Shown here: one piece after another, positions 1 through 6,597 of the stretch
Position numbering within the stretch: the first letter of the stretch is position 1
How the letters are laid out: every line of letters starts with the position of its first letter
Source of the DNA: Endomicrobium sp.
Lineage (GTDB): Bacteria > Elusimicrobiota > Endomicrobiia > Endomicrobiales > Endomicrobiaceae
DNA length: 9,193 nucleotides
Reading direction: 5' to 3'
NCBI GenBank assembly: GCA_031264895.1
Contig: JAISDI010000018.1
Coordinates: forward strand, 1 to 9,193
Made by a program: the position numbers and the translations under genes
The notes under the pieces: model-generated
Told to the model about the DNA's origin: nothing
What the model saw: only the letters and a program-made list of their open reading frames with translations
Database searches by the model: none

Positions 1-896
1 ATTACAGGAATATTGTCTATATTATGCTTTCTTAAAATTTCAGCCGCTTCAACGGCCATCATTTCCGGCATGACGGTAAGCGGATTTTTTGTCATGACTT
101 CCGTGATTTTTCTATTTAAAATTTTTTCATTGTCTTGTAAATGTCTTCTCAAATCGCCGTCTGTAAAAAAACCCGTGATTTTTCCCGAAGAATCGACTAT
201 GCTTGCCGCCCCCATTCTTGTAGACGTCATAACCAAAAGAGTTTCTTCGACGGTCGCATTTTGTTTTACTACGGGGTTTTGTTTTCCTTTTCTCATTATA
301 TCGCGCACTTTCATAGTAAGTTTTTTGCCTATGGCTCCTAACGGATGGAGCATGGCAAGATTTTCTCTTTTAAATCCTTTCAAATTTGAAACAGTAAGAG
401 CCAAAGCGTCGCCCATCGCAAGCATTGCCGTAGTCGAAGAAGTCGGGGCAAGATTATACGGGCAGGCCTCTTTTTCAACGCTGCAATCTATTATGCAGCC
501 GCTTTCTTTCCAGACGGAAGCTTTTACTTTGCCCGTCATGACTATGACTTTTATTTTCATTCTGCACAAAACCGGCAGAACTTTTTTAATTTCGTCCGTC
601 TCGCCGGAATAAGAAAGCATTATGACTACGTCGGTTTTCATAATCATGCCGATATCGCCGTGCAGTCCCTCGGAAGGATGCAAAAAAGCCGACGGTATCC
701 CTACAGAAGACATTGTGGCGGAAATTTTCCGGCCTATAAGTCCGGACTTTCCCAAACCCATCACCACAGTTCTGCCTTTACAATTTTTTATCAGGCTTAC
801 CGCTTTGTCAAAATTTGAATCGAGATGTTTGATCTGTTCTCTTACGGCTTTTGCTTCCGTTTCAAGAGTTTCTTTTGCAATAGTACGTTTGCTCAT
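1..896 (-). CDS. kdsD: D-arabinose-5-phosphate isomerase, C-terminus cut by window edge
   Basis: Interconverts D-ribulose 5-phosphate and D-arabinose 5-phosphate, the first step to Kdo in lipopolysaccharide synthesis; cytosolic. The 298 visible residues begin with an SIS domain (about 30-170) containing GLGKSG at 48-53, LHGDIGMI at 79-86, SYSGETDE at 95-102 and APTSSTTA at 150-157. Then follows the HPLGAIGKKL linker (184-193) and two CBS domains (about 197-255 and 265 to the edge). The catalytic set known for E. coli KdsD (K59, E111, E152, H193) matches K50, E102, E143 and H184 at a constant offset of 9, so the enzyme should be active. By that comparison about 20 C-terminal residues lie outside the window. 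The ATG at 896 has AAGGTAA upstream and lies 4 bases after the trpF-like stop, so it is last in the visible hisI-trpF-kdsD run. An SIS/CBS paralogue (KpsF/GutQ type) cannot be separated from KdsD by sequence alone. Confidence 0.93.
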   Translation of the reverse strand, partial: MSKRTIAKETLETEAKAVREQIKHLDSNFDKAVSLIKNCKGRTVVMGLGKSGLIGRKISATMSSVGIPSAFLHPSEGLHGDIGMIMKTDVVIMLSYSGETDEIKKVLPVLCRMKIKVIVMTGKVKASVWKESGCIIDCSVEKEACPYNLAPTSSTTAMLAMGDALALTVSNLKGFKRENLAMLHPLGAIGKKLTMKVRDIMRKGKQNPVVKQNATVEETLLVMTSTRMGAASIVDSSGKITGFFTDGDLRRHLQDNEKILNRKITEVMTKNPLTVMPEMMAVEAAEILRKHNIDNIPV

Positions 897-900
897 TTTA

Positions 901-1527
901 TTACCTTAATCCGTGCGTATATCTTATGAACGCGTTCATTTTATCATAATCTTTTCTTTTGGGCAGCCTTTCGATCCCTGCGTCCGCGTCCAAACCAAAA
1001 GGCGCGGCGGTTTCTAAAGCTTCTCTAACGTCTTCCGGCTTTAAGTTTCCGGAAATAAAAATGGGAACTTTAAAAGACGCGGCTTTTGACGCAAGCTCAA
1101 AATTATGTTTTACGGTTTCACCGTCAATATAAGAAATATTTATTACAAAATAATCTGCGTCTTGCAAATACGGCTGAAGCTTTAAAAGCGCGTTTTCGTC
1201 TTCAAGTTCAAAATATTTAAAAACTTTTACTCCTAGTTCTTCCCGCACGGCTTTGCAAAATTCCGGAGTTTCGACGCCGTTAAACTGTATGTTTTTCAAA
1301 CCGCATTTTTTTACGGTTTTGGATATGGCCTTAATATCAGCGCCGGAAAAAATTCCTACGGGAGTAACAAACGGAGGAAGCTTTGAAACAATATCGGCGA
1401 CAAGTTTTTCGGACGTTTTTTTAGGCGATTCTTTTATAAAATGAAATCCCAAAAAATCCGCGCCCAAATTTGTAGCGTCGAGAGCGTCATTGTAATTAGC
1501 AAGGCCGCATATTTTAACTTTTGCCAT
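901..1527 (-). CDS. trpF: Divergent TrpF-like (phosphoribosylanthranilate isomerase family) protein
   Basis: 208 residues, the usual length for the TrpF (beta/alpha)8 barrel that isomerises phosphoribosylanthranilate in tryptophan synthesis. Family landmarks: VKICG at 4-8 with the catalytic Cys7, GADFLGFHF at 22-30, PVGIF at 56-60, IQFNGVE at 80-86, a KPEDV phosphate-loop segment at 163-167 and LDADAGIE at 179-186 followed by KRKD. Several normally fixed positions differ: the catalytic Asp of the 'LLD' strand is Asn130 (FVIN, 127-130), the His of QLHG is Asn83, the Arg of SPR is Lys36, GG(S/T)G reads DGET (135-138), and GGL reads GNL (160-162). The fold assignment is firm; the reaction is not. 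It starts 2 bases after the hisI stop and ends 4 bases before kdsD, so all three are probably cotranscribed. No other trp gene is visible. It could be a weak TrpF or a barrel with a changed substrate. Confidence 0.8.
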   Translation of the reverse strand: MAKVKICGLANYNDALDATNLGADFLGFHFIKESPKKTSEKLVADIVSKLPPFVTPVGIFSGADIKAISKTVKKCGLKNIQFNGVETPEFCKAVREELGVKVFKYFELEDENALLKLQPYLQDADYFVINISYIDGETVKHNFELASKAASFKVPIFISGNLKPEDVREALETAAPFGLDADAGIERLPKRKDYDKMNAFIRYTHGLR

Positions 1528-1529
1528 TA

Positions 1530-1925
1530 TTATTTTCCTTTCTTATAAACTTTTTGCGGGTCAAACACTTTTTTTCCGACAATTTTCGTATTTCCCGAAG
1601 AAGTTACTTTTGTAAAAAAACAGCTTCTGTATCCCGTATGACATGCGGCTCCGCCAATCTGGCGCACTTTTATGACTATGCAGTCGCCGTCGCAGTCATA
1701 ATAAAATTCTTTAACTTGCTGTATATTTCCCGAACTTTCGCCTTTGACCCAAAAAGACTGTCTGGAACGGCTCCAAAACGTAGCCTTTTTCGTTTTCAAT
1801 GTCCTTTTGACCGCTTCCTTATTCATATAGGCCACCATCAAAACGACATTATCTTTCCAATCCTGAACAACGGCGGGAATCAACCCTTTTTCGTCAAACT
1901 TTAAAGCTTTAATTATTTTTTCCAC
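1530..1925 (-). CDS. hisI: Phosphoribosyl-AMP cyclohydrolase (monofunctional HisI)
   Basis: Opens the adenine ring of phosphoribosyl-AMP, the third step of histidine synthesis; a cytosolic homodimeric Zn/Mg enzyme. The 131 residues contain the family signatures in order: FDEKGLIPAVVQD (10-22), VAYMN (31-35), FWSRSRQ (50-56), VKGESSGN (60-67), the metal cluster DCDGDC (77-82) and ACHTGYRSCF (94-103). Asp77, Asp79 and Asp81 fit the Mg ligands; Cys78, Cys95 and Cys102 fit the Zn ligands. There is no HisE domain at the C-terminus, so phosphoribosyl-ATP pyrophosphatase must be a separate gene. The start is GTG at 1925, chosen because GGGAG lies 8 bases upstream and the protein begins at the normal place. 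It is the first gene after repeat copy 1 and is separated from the main his run by that repeat. No convincing promoter was seen between the repeat and the start. Confidence 0.95.
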   Translation of the reverse strand: MEKIIKALKFDEKGLIPAVVQDWKDNVVLMVAYMNKEAVKRTLKTKKATFWSRSRQSFWVKGESSGNIQQVKEFYYDCDGDCIVIKVRQIGGAACHTGYRSCFFTKVTSSGNTKIVGKKVFDPQKVYKKGK

Positions 1926-2028
1926 TTAAAATACTCCCAAATCAGATCTTTGCAGACGGCAAGTTAGAAAGACAAGGACACGGCCATGACAACGGCAACG
2001 ACGACCACCCCGTCCGCTTACGCGTCCA

Positions 2029-2044
2029 CCCCTCCGTAGAGGGG
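2029..2044. repeat. CCCCTC/GAGGGG hairpin in repeat copy 1
   Basis: A perfect 6-bp GC-rich stem with loop CGTA. The equivalent in copy 2 has the same stem and loop CGCA in the matching orientation. No T-run follows on the plus strand, so it does not look like a terminator here. Confidence 0.7.
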
Positions 2045-2128
2045 AATTACTGCAAACTGCAAAACGACAAAATTGATTCCAGATAAAAACTTTCGTGAAT
2101 GACAAACAAGCTTAATCATCCTTGTCGT

Positions 2129-2155
2129 CATGCCCGAATTTTTTAATCGGGCATG
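2129..2155. repeat. CATGCCCGA/TCGGGCATG hairpin in repeat copy 1
   Basis: A perfect 9-bp inverted repeat around a 9-base AT-only loop. Copy 2 (7963-7989) keeps the identical stem and loop length but has a different loop sequence, which suggests that structure rather than loop sequence is retained. On the minus strand it lies downstream of the flotillin stop, but it is followed by ACGACAAGG and not a T-run. Confidence 0.75.
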
Positions 2156-2224
2156 TTAAGTACAAATCAGCGAGTCGAGAACTAATCTTTTAATTTTAGC
2201 TTTTTTAGATTTTTTAGAGAAACC

Positions 2225-3643
2225 TTATTTTTCTTTGCTGTCTTCACTTTTTCCGGTAAATTTTTCCAAAACGGCTTTTCCGGCGGAAGTATTTTTTAAA
2301 GCTTCTAACATGCCGCCTACGGCAGTGCCGCCTTTGGAAGAAAACAAGTCCATAGCCGCTTTAACTCCGGTATTTACGTCGCCGGCATTGGCGATGACTT
2401 TAATATCTGCCCTTCCCAAATTCTTTGCCTGTTCAACGCCTATTTTTTCCTGAGCTTCAACCGCTCTTATATTGATGAGATATTCCTGATAGCCTTTATT
2501 TTCGCCGATTTTTGCGGCCAAAGTTATCTGCGCTTCAACGGAAGCAAGCTGCATTTTCTTTTCGGCGTCGGCTCTTGCCGTACCTTCAAGATGAATACCT
2601 TCGGATTCTTTTGATTTCGCGTAAAGTTTACCTTCTGCCTCAAGTTCGAGCTGCTTTTTTACGCCTTCGGCATTGATCGCTAAAGATTGTTTGTTAGCTT
2701 CGGAAGAAATGATCGTAACGCTTTTTTCTTCTTCGGCTTTGACGATATTGGCTTCTTTTTTAATTTCGGCAAGTTTGACCTGATTGACTTTTTCTACGGC
2801 CATTAATTTTTCTGCGGTAGTTCTTGCCTGTTCCTGCACGTCCTGCTTTGATTTTTCATCCGCAACTCCGACTTCTCTTGAAACCTGCGCTTTTTTCTGT
2901 CCGACTTCCTGATTTGCCTGTTCTTTTTTTAAAGCGACCTCTTTGCCTGCTTCGATTTCAGCTTCCTGCGCTTTTCTCATATTCTCCGCTACTTCGGTTC
3001 TCGATTCCATCTCGATTTTAGATTTTTTCTTGTTCATGATATCAGAGATAACTTTTCCGTCCCTGGTATCGCGTATGTCCATCAGCTCTATATTTTTTAC
3101 GGGAATTACTCCCCATGCTCTTAACTGTTCCTGTACTTCGTTTGTAAAAAGAGCGCCGTACGTGCTTCTTTCAGACATTATGTTTTCAAGGTTTGATTTT
3201 GCAAGCAAACTTCTCACGACGCCTCTGGTAATGTCCGTAAGCTGCACAAGAAGTTCCGGAAAAGTAGAAATTCTGTTGGCCGCTATATTCGAATCTTCTA
3301 TTCTGTAAAAAGCTTTTACGTCTACGACAAAAGGAAGCCTTTCTTGGTCATAGGCTTCGTAATTGTTCAAGTCTATGTCAAAAACCGACATCGGAAGACT
3401 TATGGTCGTAATACCTATGAAAGGTATCCACGAAGGAAATCTGTAAAAAGTGTTTCCGTTATTTGTCCCTTTACCGTATGAAACCGTATGTCTGCGCCTC
3501 TGCACAATGTCTACCATATTAGTAGGAACGACCCTTCTCAAACTCAAAATCCATTTTACCAAAATAACAAAAATAATAAATACAAATATCCCGCCGATTA
3601 CTAAAAGCGCCATCGCCTGATCAGATATTCCGTTCTCAAACAT
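2225..3643 (-). CDS. Flotillin-like SPFH-domain membrane protein
   Basis: A 472-residue flotillin-family protein, expected to oligomerise on the inner membrane as a microdomain scaffold. Order of parts: a short N-terminus, one transmembrane segment (about 11-33, MALLVIGGIFVFIIFVILV), a basic stretch LRR, an SPFH/band-7 domain (about 38-200, with DITRGVVRSLLAKSNL at 137-152 and WGVIPVKNIELMDIRD at 177-192), a long Glu/Ala/Lys-rich coiled coil (about 203-405), and a C-terminal tail with GGTAVGGML (438-446) and a charged end. Length and plan match bacterial flotillins (FloT/FloA/YqiK group). The ATG at 3643 lies inside the last codons of hisF (8-base overlap) and has a strong GGAGG 8 bases upstream (3652-3656), so it is translated from the his mRNA. 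No NfeD-type partner, common beside flotillins, is present. Its role in a his operon is unknown; a shared transcript does not prove a shared pathway. Confidence 0.92.
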   Translation of the reverse strand: MFENGISDQAMALLVIGGIFVFIIFVILVKWILSLRRVVPTNMVDIVQRRRHTVSYGKGTNNGNTFYRFPSWIPFIGITTISLPMSVFDIDLNNYEAYDQERLPFVVDVKAFYRIEDSNIAANRISTFPELLVQLTDITRGVVRSLLAKSNLENIMSERSTYGALFTNEVQEQLRAWGVIPVKNIELMDIRDTRDGKVISDIMNKKKSKIEMESRTEVAENMRKAQEAEIEAGKEVALKKEQANQEVGQKKAQVSREVGVADEKSKQDVQEQARTTAEKLMAVEKVNQVKLAEIKKEANIVKAEEEKSVTIISSEANKQSLAINAEGVKKQLELEAEGKLYAKSKESEGIHLEGTARADAEKKMQLASVEAQITLAAKIGENKGYQEYLINIRAVEAQEKIGVEQAKNLGRADIKVIANAGDVNTGVKAAMDLFSSKGGTAVGGMLEALKNTSAGKAVLEKFTGKSEDSKEK

Positions 3644-4409
3644 TATTGCTTCCTCCTTCCCTTACGGGTATATTTTTTGATTTCAAATAATCTTTGACTT
3701 CTTTGATCGTAAGCTCTTTATAATGAAATAACGAAGCCGCCAAAACCGCAGACGCGCCGTATTCACAAGCGTCCGCAAAATGTTTTATCTCTCCGGCGCC
3801 GCCGGAAGCTATCACAGGCGCGTTTACCGCGTCTGACACGGCTTTCAACAGCTGCAAATCATAGCCGTCTTTTGTGCCGTCTTTATCCATGCTGGTAAGA
3901 AGAATTTCTCCTGCGCCGAGCGAAACCGCTTTTTTTGCCCATTCAACCGCGTCAATGCCGGTATCGATCCTGCCGCCGTGAACATAAACGTTCCATTTAC
4001 CATCGGACACTTTTTTAGCGTCTATTGCAACAACTATACACTGCATTCCAAACTTCCCGCTTGCTTCTTTAATTATCGCCGGATTTTTTACCGCAGACGA
4101 ATTCAAAGAAACTTTATCCGCTCCGGCGTTTAGAAGATTGCGTATGTCGTCAAGAGTTCTGATTCCTCCGCCGACAGTGAGAGGTATAAAAACTTTTTCT
4201 GCCGTTCTTCTTACCAAATCAACCGTCGTGTCCCTTCCCTCGTGCGTGGCCGTAATGTCCAGAAAAACCAGCTCGTCCGCGCCTTCGTCATTATACCTTT
4301 GCGCGACTTCAACCGGATCTCCCGCGTCTCTCAAACTTACAAAGTTTGTTCCTTTGACAACGCGTCCTTTATTTACGTCAAGACACGGAATTACTCTTTT
4401 GCCAAGCAT
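3636..4409 (-). CDS. hisF: Imidazole glycerol phosphate synthase, cyclase subunit
   Basis: With HisH, converts PRFAR plus ammonia to imidazole glycerol phosphate and AICAR. 257 residues, a typical full-length (beta/alpha)8 barrel. Visible signatures: RVIPCLDV (5-12) with catalytic Asp11, GRVVKG (15-20), ELVFLDITA (46-54), the phosphate loop TVGGGIR (78-84), VVAID with catalytic Asp130, LLTSMDKDGT (170-179) and IASGGAG near the C-terminus. All key residues are intact. The ATG at 4409 lies 14 bases after hisA and is preceded by AAGGAAA. The last codons double as the ribosome binding site and start of the flotillin gene, giving an 8-base overlap. The partner glutaminase hisH lies two genes upstream, as in most his operons. 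Confidence 0.97.
   Translation of the reverse strand: MLGKRVIPCLDVNKGRVVKGTNFVSLRDAGDPVEVAQRYNDEGADELVFLDITATHEGRDTTVDLVRRTAEKVFIPLTVGGGIRTLDDIRNLLNAGADKVSLNSSAVKNPAIIKEASGKFGMQCIVVAIDAKKVSDGKWNVYVHGGRIDTGIDAVEWAKKAVSLGAGEILLTSMDKDGTKDGYDLQLLKAVSDAVNAPVIASGGAGEIKHFADACEYGASAVLAASLFHYKELTIKEVKDYLKSKNIPVREGGSNNV
3644..3660 (-). promoter_or_regulatory. Strong ribosome binding site for the flotillin gene, within hisF
   Basis: The minus strand reads GGAAGGAGGAAGCAATA before ATG. GGAGG sits 8 bases from the start and encodes the last Gly-Gly-Ser of HisF, so this SD lies inside the hisF coding region. It fixes the flotillin start and implies translation initiation from the his transcript. Confidence 0.8.
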
Positions 4410-4423
4410 TTTATTTTTCCTTG

Positions 4424-5155
4424 TTATCCCTGAGATTCTAAAATTTTTATTGCTTCTTCGAGCTTAAAGTCGTCCGTATATAAGGCGCTTCCGACTATCG
4501 CCGCAAAAACGCCGTATTTTTCGTACTCTTTAAGCTTAACCAAATCGTCTACGGTTCTTACTCCGCCCGAAGCTATTATGCGCATACCGCTTTTTGAAAG
4601 TTTTTTCAGCCCTTCAAAATCAGGCCCTGTAAGCATTCCGTCTCTTGAAATATCAGTATAAAGAATTTCCTCTACTCCGCATTCTTTAAGCTTTTCTATA
4701 AGTTCGCAGACATCAAGCGGCGTTATGTCTTTCCAGCCGCCGATCGCCACTTTTCCATCTTTTGTGTCAACGGCGACAATTATTTTTTCCGGGCCGTGCT
4801 TGTCTATTGCTTTTCTGACAATTTCAGGATTGTATACCGCTACAGTGCCCAAAATCGCGTAAGAAGCGCCTTTTTTGAATACTTCGTTTACTCTTTCCAT
4901 GCTTCTTATTCCGCCGCCGACTTCAACGGGAATATCCACAGACTTACAAATTTCTTTTATTATTGCCGAATTCTGACCGGTTCCGTTAAAAGCTCCGTCC
5001 AAATCTACTACGTGTATTCTTTCCGCCCCTTTTGCTTTCCAAAGTTTTGCGATGAATACCGGATCCGTAGAATGTATTGTCTCAGCGTCGATCTTCCCTT
5101 GTTTAAGCCTTACCGAATTGCCCTGTCTGATATCAATCGCAGGAATTACAATCAT
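4424..5155 (-). CDS. hisA: ProFAR isomerase (HisA)
   Basis: Isomerises ProFAR to PRFAR, the Amadori rearrangement preceding HisF/HisH. 243 residues, full length for this (beta/alpha)8 barrel. Visible: IPAIDI (4-9) with catalytic Asp8, GNSVRLKQG (12-20), HVVDLDGA (48-55), VEVGGGIR (77-84), VAVDTKDGKV with the second catalytic Asp at 130, YTDISRDGM, and IASGGVR toward the C-terminus. The ATG at 5155 overlaps the hisH stop as ATGA (4 bases), and GAGG 7 bases upstream lies inside hisH, so the two are translationally linked. It is distinct from the divergent TrpF-like barrel encoded further along. There is no sign of a bifunctional PriA. Confidence 0.97.
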   Translation of the reverse strand: MIVIPAIDIRQGNSVRLKQGKIDAETIHSTDPVFIAKLWKAKGAERIHVVDLDGAFNGTGQNSAIIKEICKSVDIPVEVGGGIRSMERVNEVFKKGASYAILGTVAVYNPEIVRKAIDKHGPEKIIVAVDTKDGKVAIGGWKDITPLDVCELIEKLKECGVEEILYTDISRDGMLTGPDFEGLKKLSKSGMRIIASGGVRTVDDLVKLKEYEKYGVFAAIVGSALYTDDFKLEEAIKILESQG

Positions 5156-5790
5156 TTCTTTACCTCATTTATAAAGTTACTTAATATTTTCAAGCCTATT
5201 TCTCCGCTTTTTTCCGGATGGAACTGGCTTCCCCATACGTTTTTGTAAGCGGCGCAAGAACAAAACTCAATTCCGTAATCACAAAAACCCGAAGCTTTTT
5301 CATTATTGTCAAGAACGGCATAATACGAATGAACAAAATAAAAATCTTCTTTGTCATTTATGCCTTCAAACATTTTCTTTGCATAAACGCCGTCGGTAAT
5401 ATTGACTTTATTCCAGCCCATATGCGGAATTTTTAGTTCATTGCCCTCAAATGAAAATTTTTTGACTTCGCCTTCTATCAGGTTAAGCCCCGAATGTTCT
5501 CCGTTTTCGTACCCTTTCGTAAAAAAAAGCTGAAAACCCAGACATATTCCAAAAATCATTTTTCCGGAGGCCGCATATTCCGCTATTGCTTTGTCAAAAC
5601 CGGCAGATTTTAAAAAATCCGCAGCAGGCCCGAATGAGCCGACGCCCGGAAGTATCGCGCCGTTATATTCGGATATTTTACCGGGAGAATCTATTACATT
5701 GCCTTCGGCATTGCAGTATGCCAAAGCGTTTAAAACGCTTTTTATATTTCCGAAACCGTAATCTATAACGGCTATTTTAGTCTTTTTCAT
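5152..5790 (-). CDS. hisH: Imidazole glycerol phosphate synthase, glutaminase subunit
   Basis: A class I glutamine amidotransferase that supplies ammonia to HisF. 212 residues from the chosen start. The protein begins IAVIDYGFGNIKSV (6-19) as HisH should; then LPGVGSFG (47-54), the nucleophile loop GICLGFQ (81-87) with Cys83, PHMGWN (122-127) and SQFHPEKSG with His191 and Glu193, completing the Cys-His-Glu triad. The frame stays open 27 codons upstream to 5871, but that segment is basic, unlike HisH, and overlaps the conserved hisB C-terminus, so the ATG at 5790 is preferred. That start lies 4 bases after the hisB stop and has no good SD, suggesting translational coupling. It ends in an ATGA overlap with hisA. 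Confidence 0.96.
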   Translation of the reverse strand: MKKTKIAVIDYGFGNIKSVLNALAYCNAEGNVIDSPGKISEYNGAILPGVGSFGPAADFLKSAGFDKAIAEYAASGKMIFGICLGFQLFFTKGYENGEHSGLNLIEGEVKKFSFEGNELKIPHMGWNKVNITDGVYAKKMFEGINDKEDFYFVHSYYAVLDNNEKASGFCDYGIEFCSCAAYKNVWGSQFHPEKSGEIGLKILSNFINEVKK

Positions 5791-5794
5791 TTTT

Positions 5795-6382
5795 TCAAAG
5801 AACGCCCTTTGTCGAGGGAATCGTCTTTTTGCCTTTAGCGCGCGCAATCGCCTGTTTGAGCGAACGCCCAAAAGCTTTAAAAATAGATTCCGCTATATGA
5901 TGGTTATTTCTGCCTTTTATCATTTTTATATGCAGCGTCATACCGGCATTGAATGCAAGGGCGTAAAAAAATTCCTGTATCAAATCGTAATTGAAGCCCG
6001 TTTTTTGAAATTTTATGTCCGCCTCATAACTCAAATAAAACCTGCCCGAAAGATCTAAAGCCACGTAACTTAACGCCTCGTCCATAGGAAGAAGAAAATG
6101 ACCGTAACGCGCGATTCCTTTTTTATCGCCTATCGCTTCTTTTAAAGCAAGCCCTAAAGTTATCGCCGTATCTTCAACAAGATGATGATCGTCTATGTGC
6201 GTATCGCCCGAAGCTTTGATTTTCAGCGATATGCCGCAGTGAGCGCAAAACAGTTCAAGCATATGATCCATAAAACCTATGGTAGTGGAAATGTCCGGTT
6301 TTGCGTTATTGTCAAGGTTTAAATCGACAAAAACGTCGGTTTCATTGGTTTTTCTTCTGATTTTGGATTTTCTTTGTTTCAT
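5795..6382 (-). CDS. hisB: Imidazoleglycerol-phosphate dehydratase (monofunctional HisB)
   Basis: Dehydrates imidazole glycerol phosphate to imidazole acetol phosphate; a Mn-dependent enzyme that forms a 24-mer in characterised members. 195 residues, the normal size of the stand-alone dehydratase; the phosphatase domain of the enterobacterial bifunctional protein is absent, so histidinol-phosphatase must come from another gene. Signatures: GFMDHMLELF (36-45), GDTHIDDHHLVEDTAITLG (59-77), RYGHFLLPMDEAL (92-104), GRNNHHIAESIFKAFGRSLK (157-176) and the C-terminal IPSTKGVL (188-195). The metal-binding His and Glu clusters are intact. The ATG at 6382 lies 5 bases after the small 69-residue gene and has only A/T-rich sequence upstream, without an SD, so it probably relies on coupling with that gene. 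Confidence 0.97.
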   Translation of the reverse strand: MKQRKSKIRRKTNETDVFVDLNLDNNAKPDISTTIGFMDHMLELFCAHCGISLKIKASGDTHIDDHHLVEDTAITLGLALKEAIGDKKGIARYGHFLLPMDEALSYVALDLSGRFYLSYEADIKFQKTGFNYDLIQEFFYALAFNAGMTLHIKMIKGRNNHHIAESIFKAFGRSLKQAIARAKGKKTIPSTKGVL

Positions 6383-6387
6383 ATTTT

Positions 6388-6597
6388 TTAATTAAGATGT
6401 TTATTTTTTGAAATTTCTCCTAGACCGAACTTTTCAATTTCTAAAAGTTTTAAAGCGCTTTCAAGCTTATCTATAAGCTCCAAATCTTCTTCGGTATACT
6501 CGTTTGCAAAAGAAGCGCTTTCGGGCGAACTTTCGACAAAACGGCTGATTAAAAACAAAATATATTCTATTTCTTTCTGTGTCAGGTTAACTTTCAC
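6388..6597 (-). CDS. Unknown 69-residue protein inside the his operon
   Basis: Not recognised. The start is GTG at 6597, chosen because a near-perfect SD, GGAGGTGA (6601-6608), sits about 6 bases from it, inside the last codons of hisD. It overlaps hisD by 11 bases and ends 5 bases before hisB. The protein has a short basic start, a hydrophobic-amphipathic helix around EYILFLISRF (11-20), an acidic middle (FANEYTEEDLELIDKLESAL, 30-49) and a Lys/Asn-rich tail. It has no signal peptide, no cysteine and no obvious catalytic motif; it looks like a small all-helical cytosolic protein. It is not HisE (no pyrophosphatase signature) and not part of HisC. Its place between hisD and hisB is where hisC commonly lies in other operons. 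The strong SD and tight overlaps argue for a translated gene. Confidence 0.75.
   Translation of the reverse strand: MKVNLTQKEIEYILFLISRFVESSPESASFANEYTEEDLELIDKLESALKLLEIEKFGLGEISKNKHLN

Larger units (their letters stand above)
1994..2218 (+). repeat. Composite hairpin-rich intergenic element, copy 1
   Basis: This fills almost all of the 299-base gap between the flotillin and hisI and is a full-length relative of the sequence at 7881-8122, in opposite orientation. Read on the plus strand: GGCAAC plus ACCACCCCGTC; a short self-complementary segment at 2015-2024; hairpin CCCCTC/GAGGGG with a 4-base loop (2029-2044); a degenerate copy of the ATTCCCGA/TCGGGAAT hairpin (about 2075-2100) whose stem has mismatches; a perfect 9-bp hairpin CATGCCCGA/TCGGGCATG with a 9-base loop (2129-2155); GTTAAGTACAAATC; and an A-rich tail which on the minus strand reads TCTAAAAAATCTAAAAAAG. 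The tail ends 7 bases from the flotillin stop. It has no coding capacity. It resembles mosaic intergenic repeats (such as Neisseria dRS3/NIME arrays) in style; homology to these is not claimed. Confidence 0.85.

Noticed and set aside
13..612. Long plus-strand open frame of 199 codons
   Set aside because: Exactly antisense to the well-conserved kdsD frame; its Phe/Ser/Ile-rich product has no recognisable family and no SD.
2129..2155. Rho-independent terminator after the flotillin
   Set aside because: The stem is perfect but is followed on the minus strand by ACGACAAGG, with no T-run; better explained as a repeat module.
5791..5871. 27-codon N-terminal extension of HisH
   Set aside because: It overlaps the conserved hisB C-terminus and encodes a basic stretch unlike HisH; the canonical IAVIDYG start follows the ATG at 5790.
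6388..6597. Small gene as HisE or as a toxin-antitoxin member
   Set aside because: No HisE metal-binding signature, and no adjacent second small gene; the neighbours are hisD and hisB.
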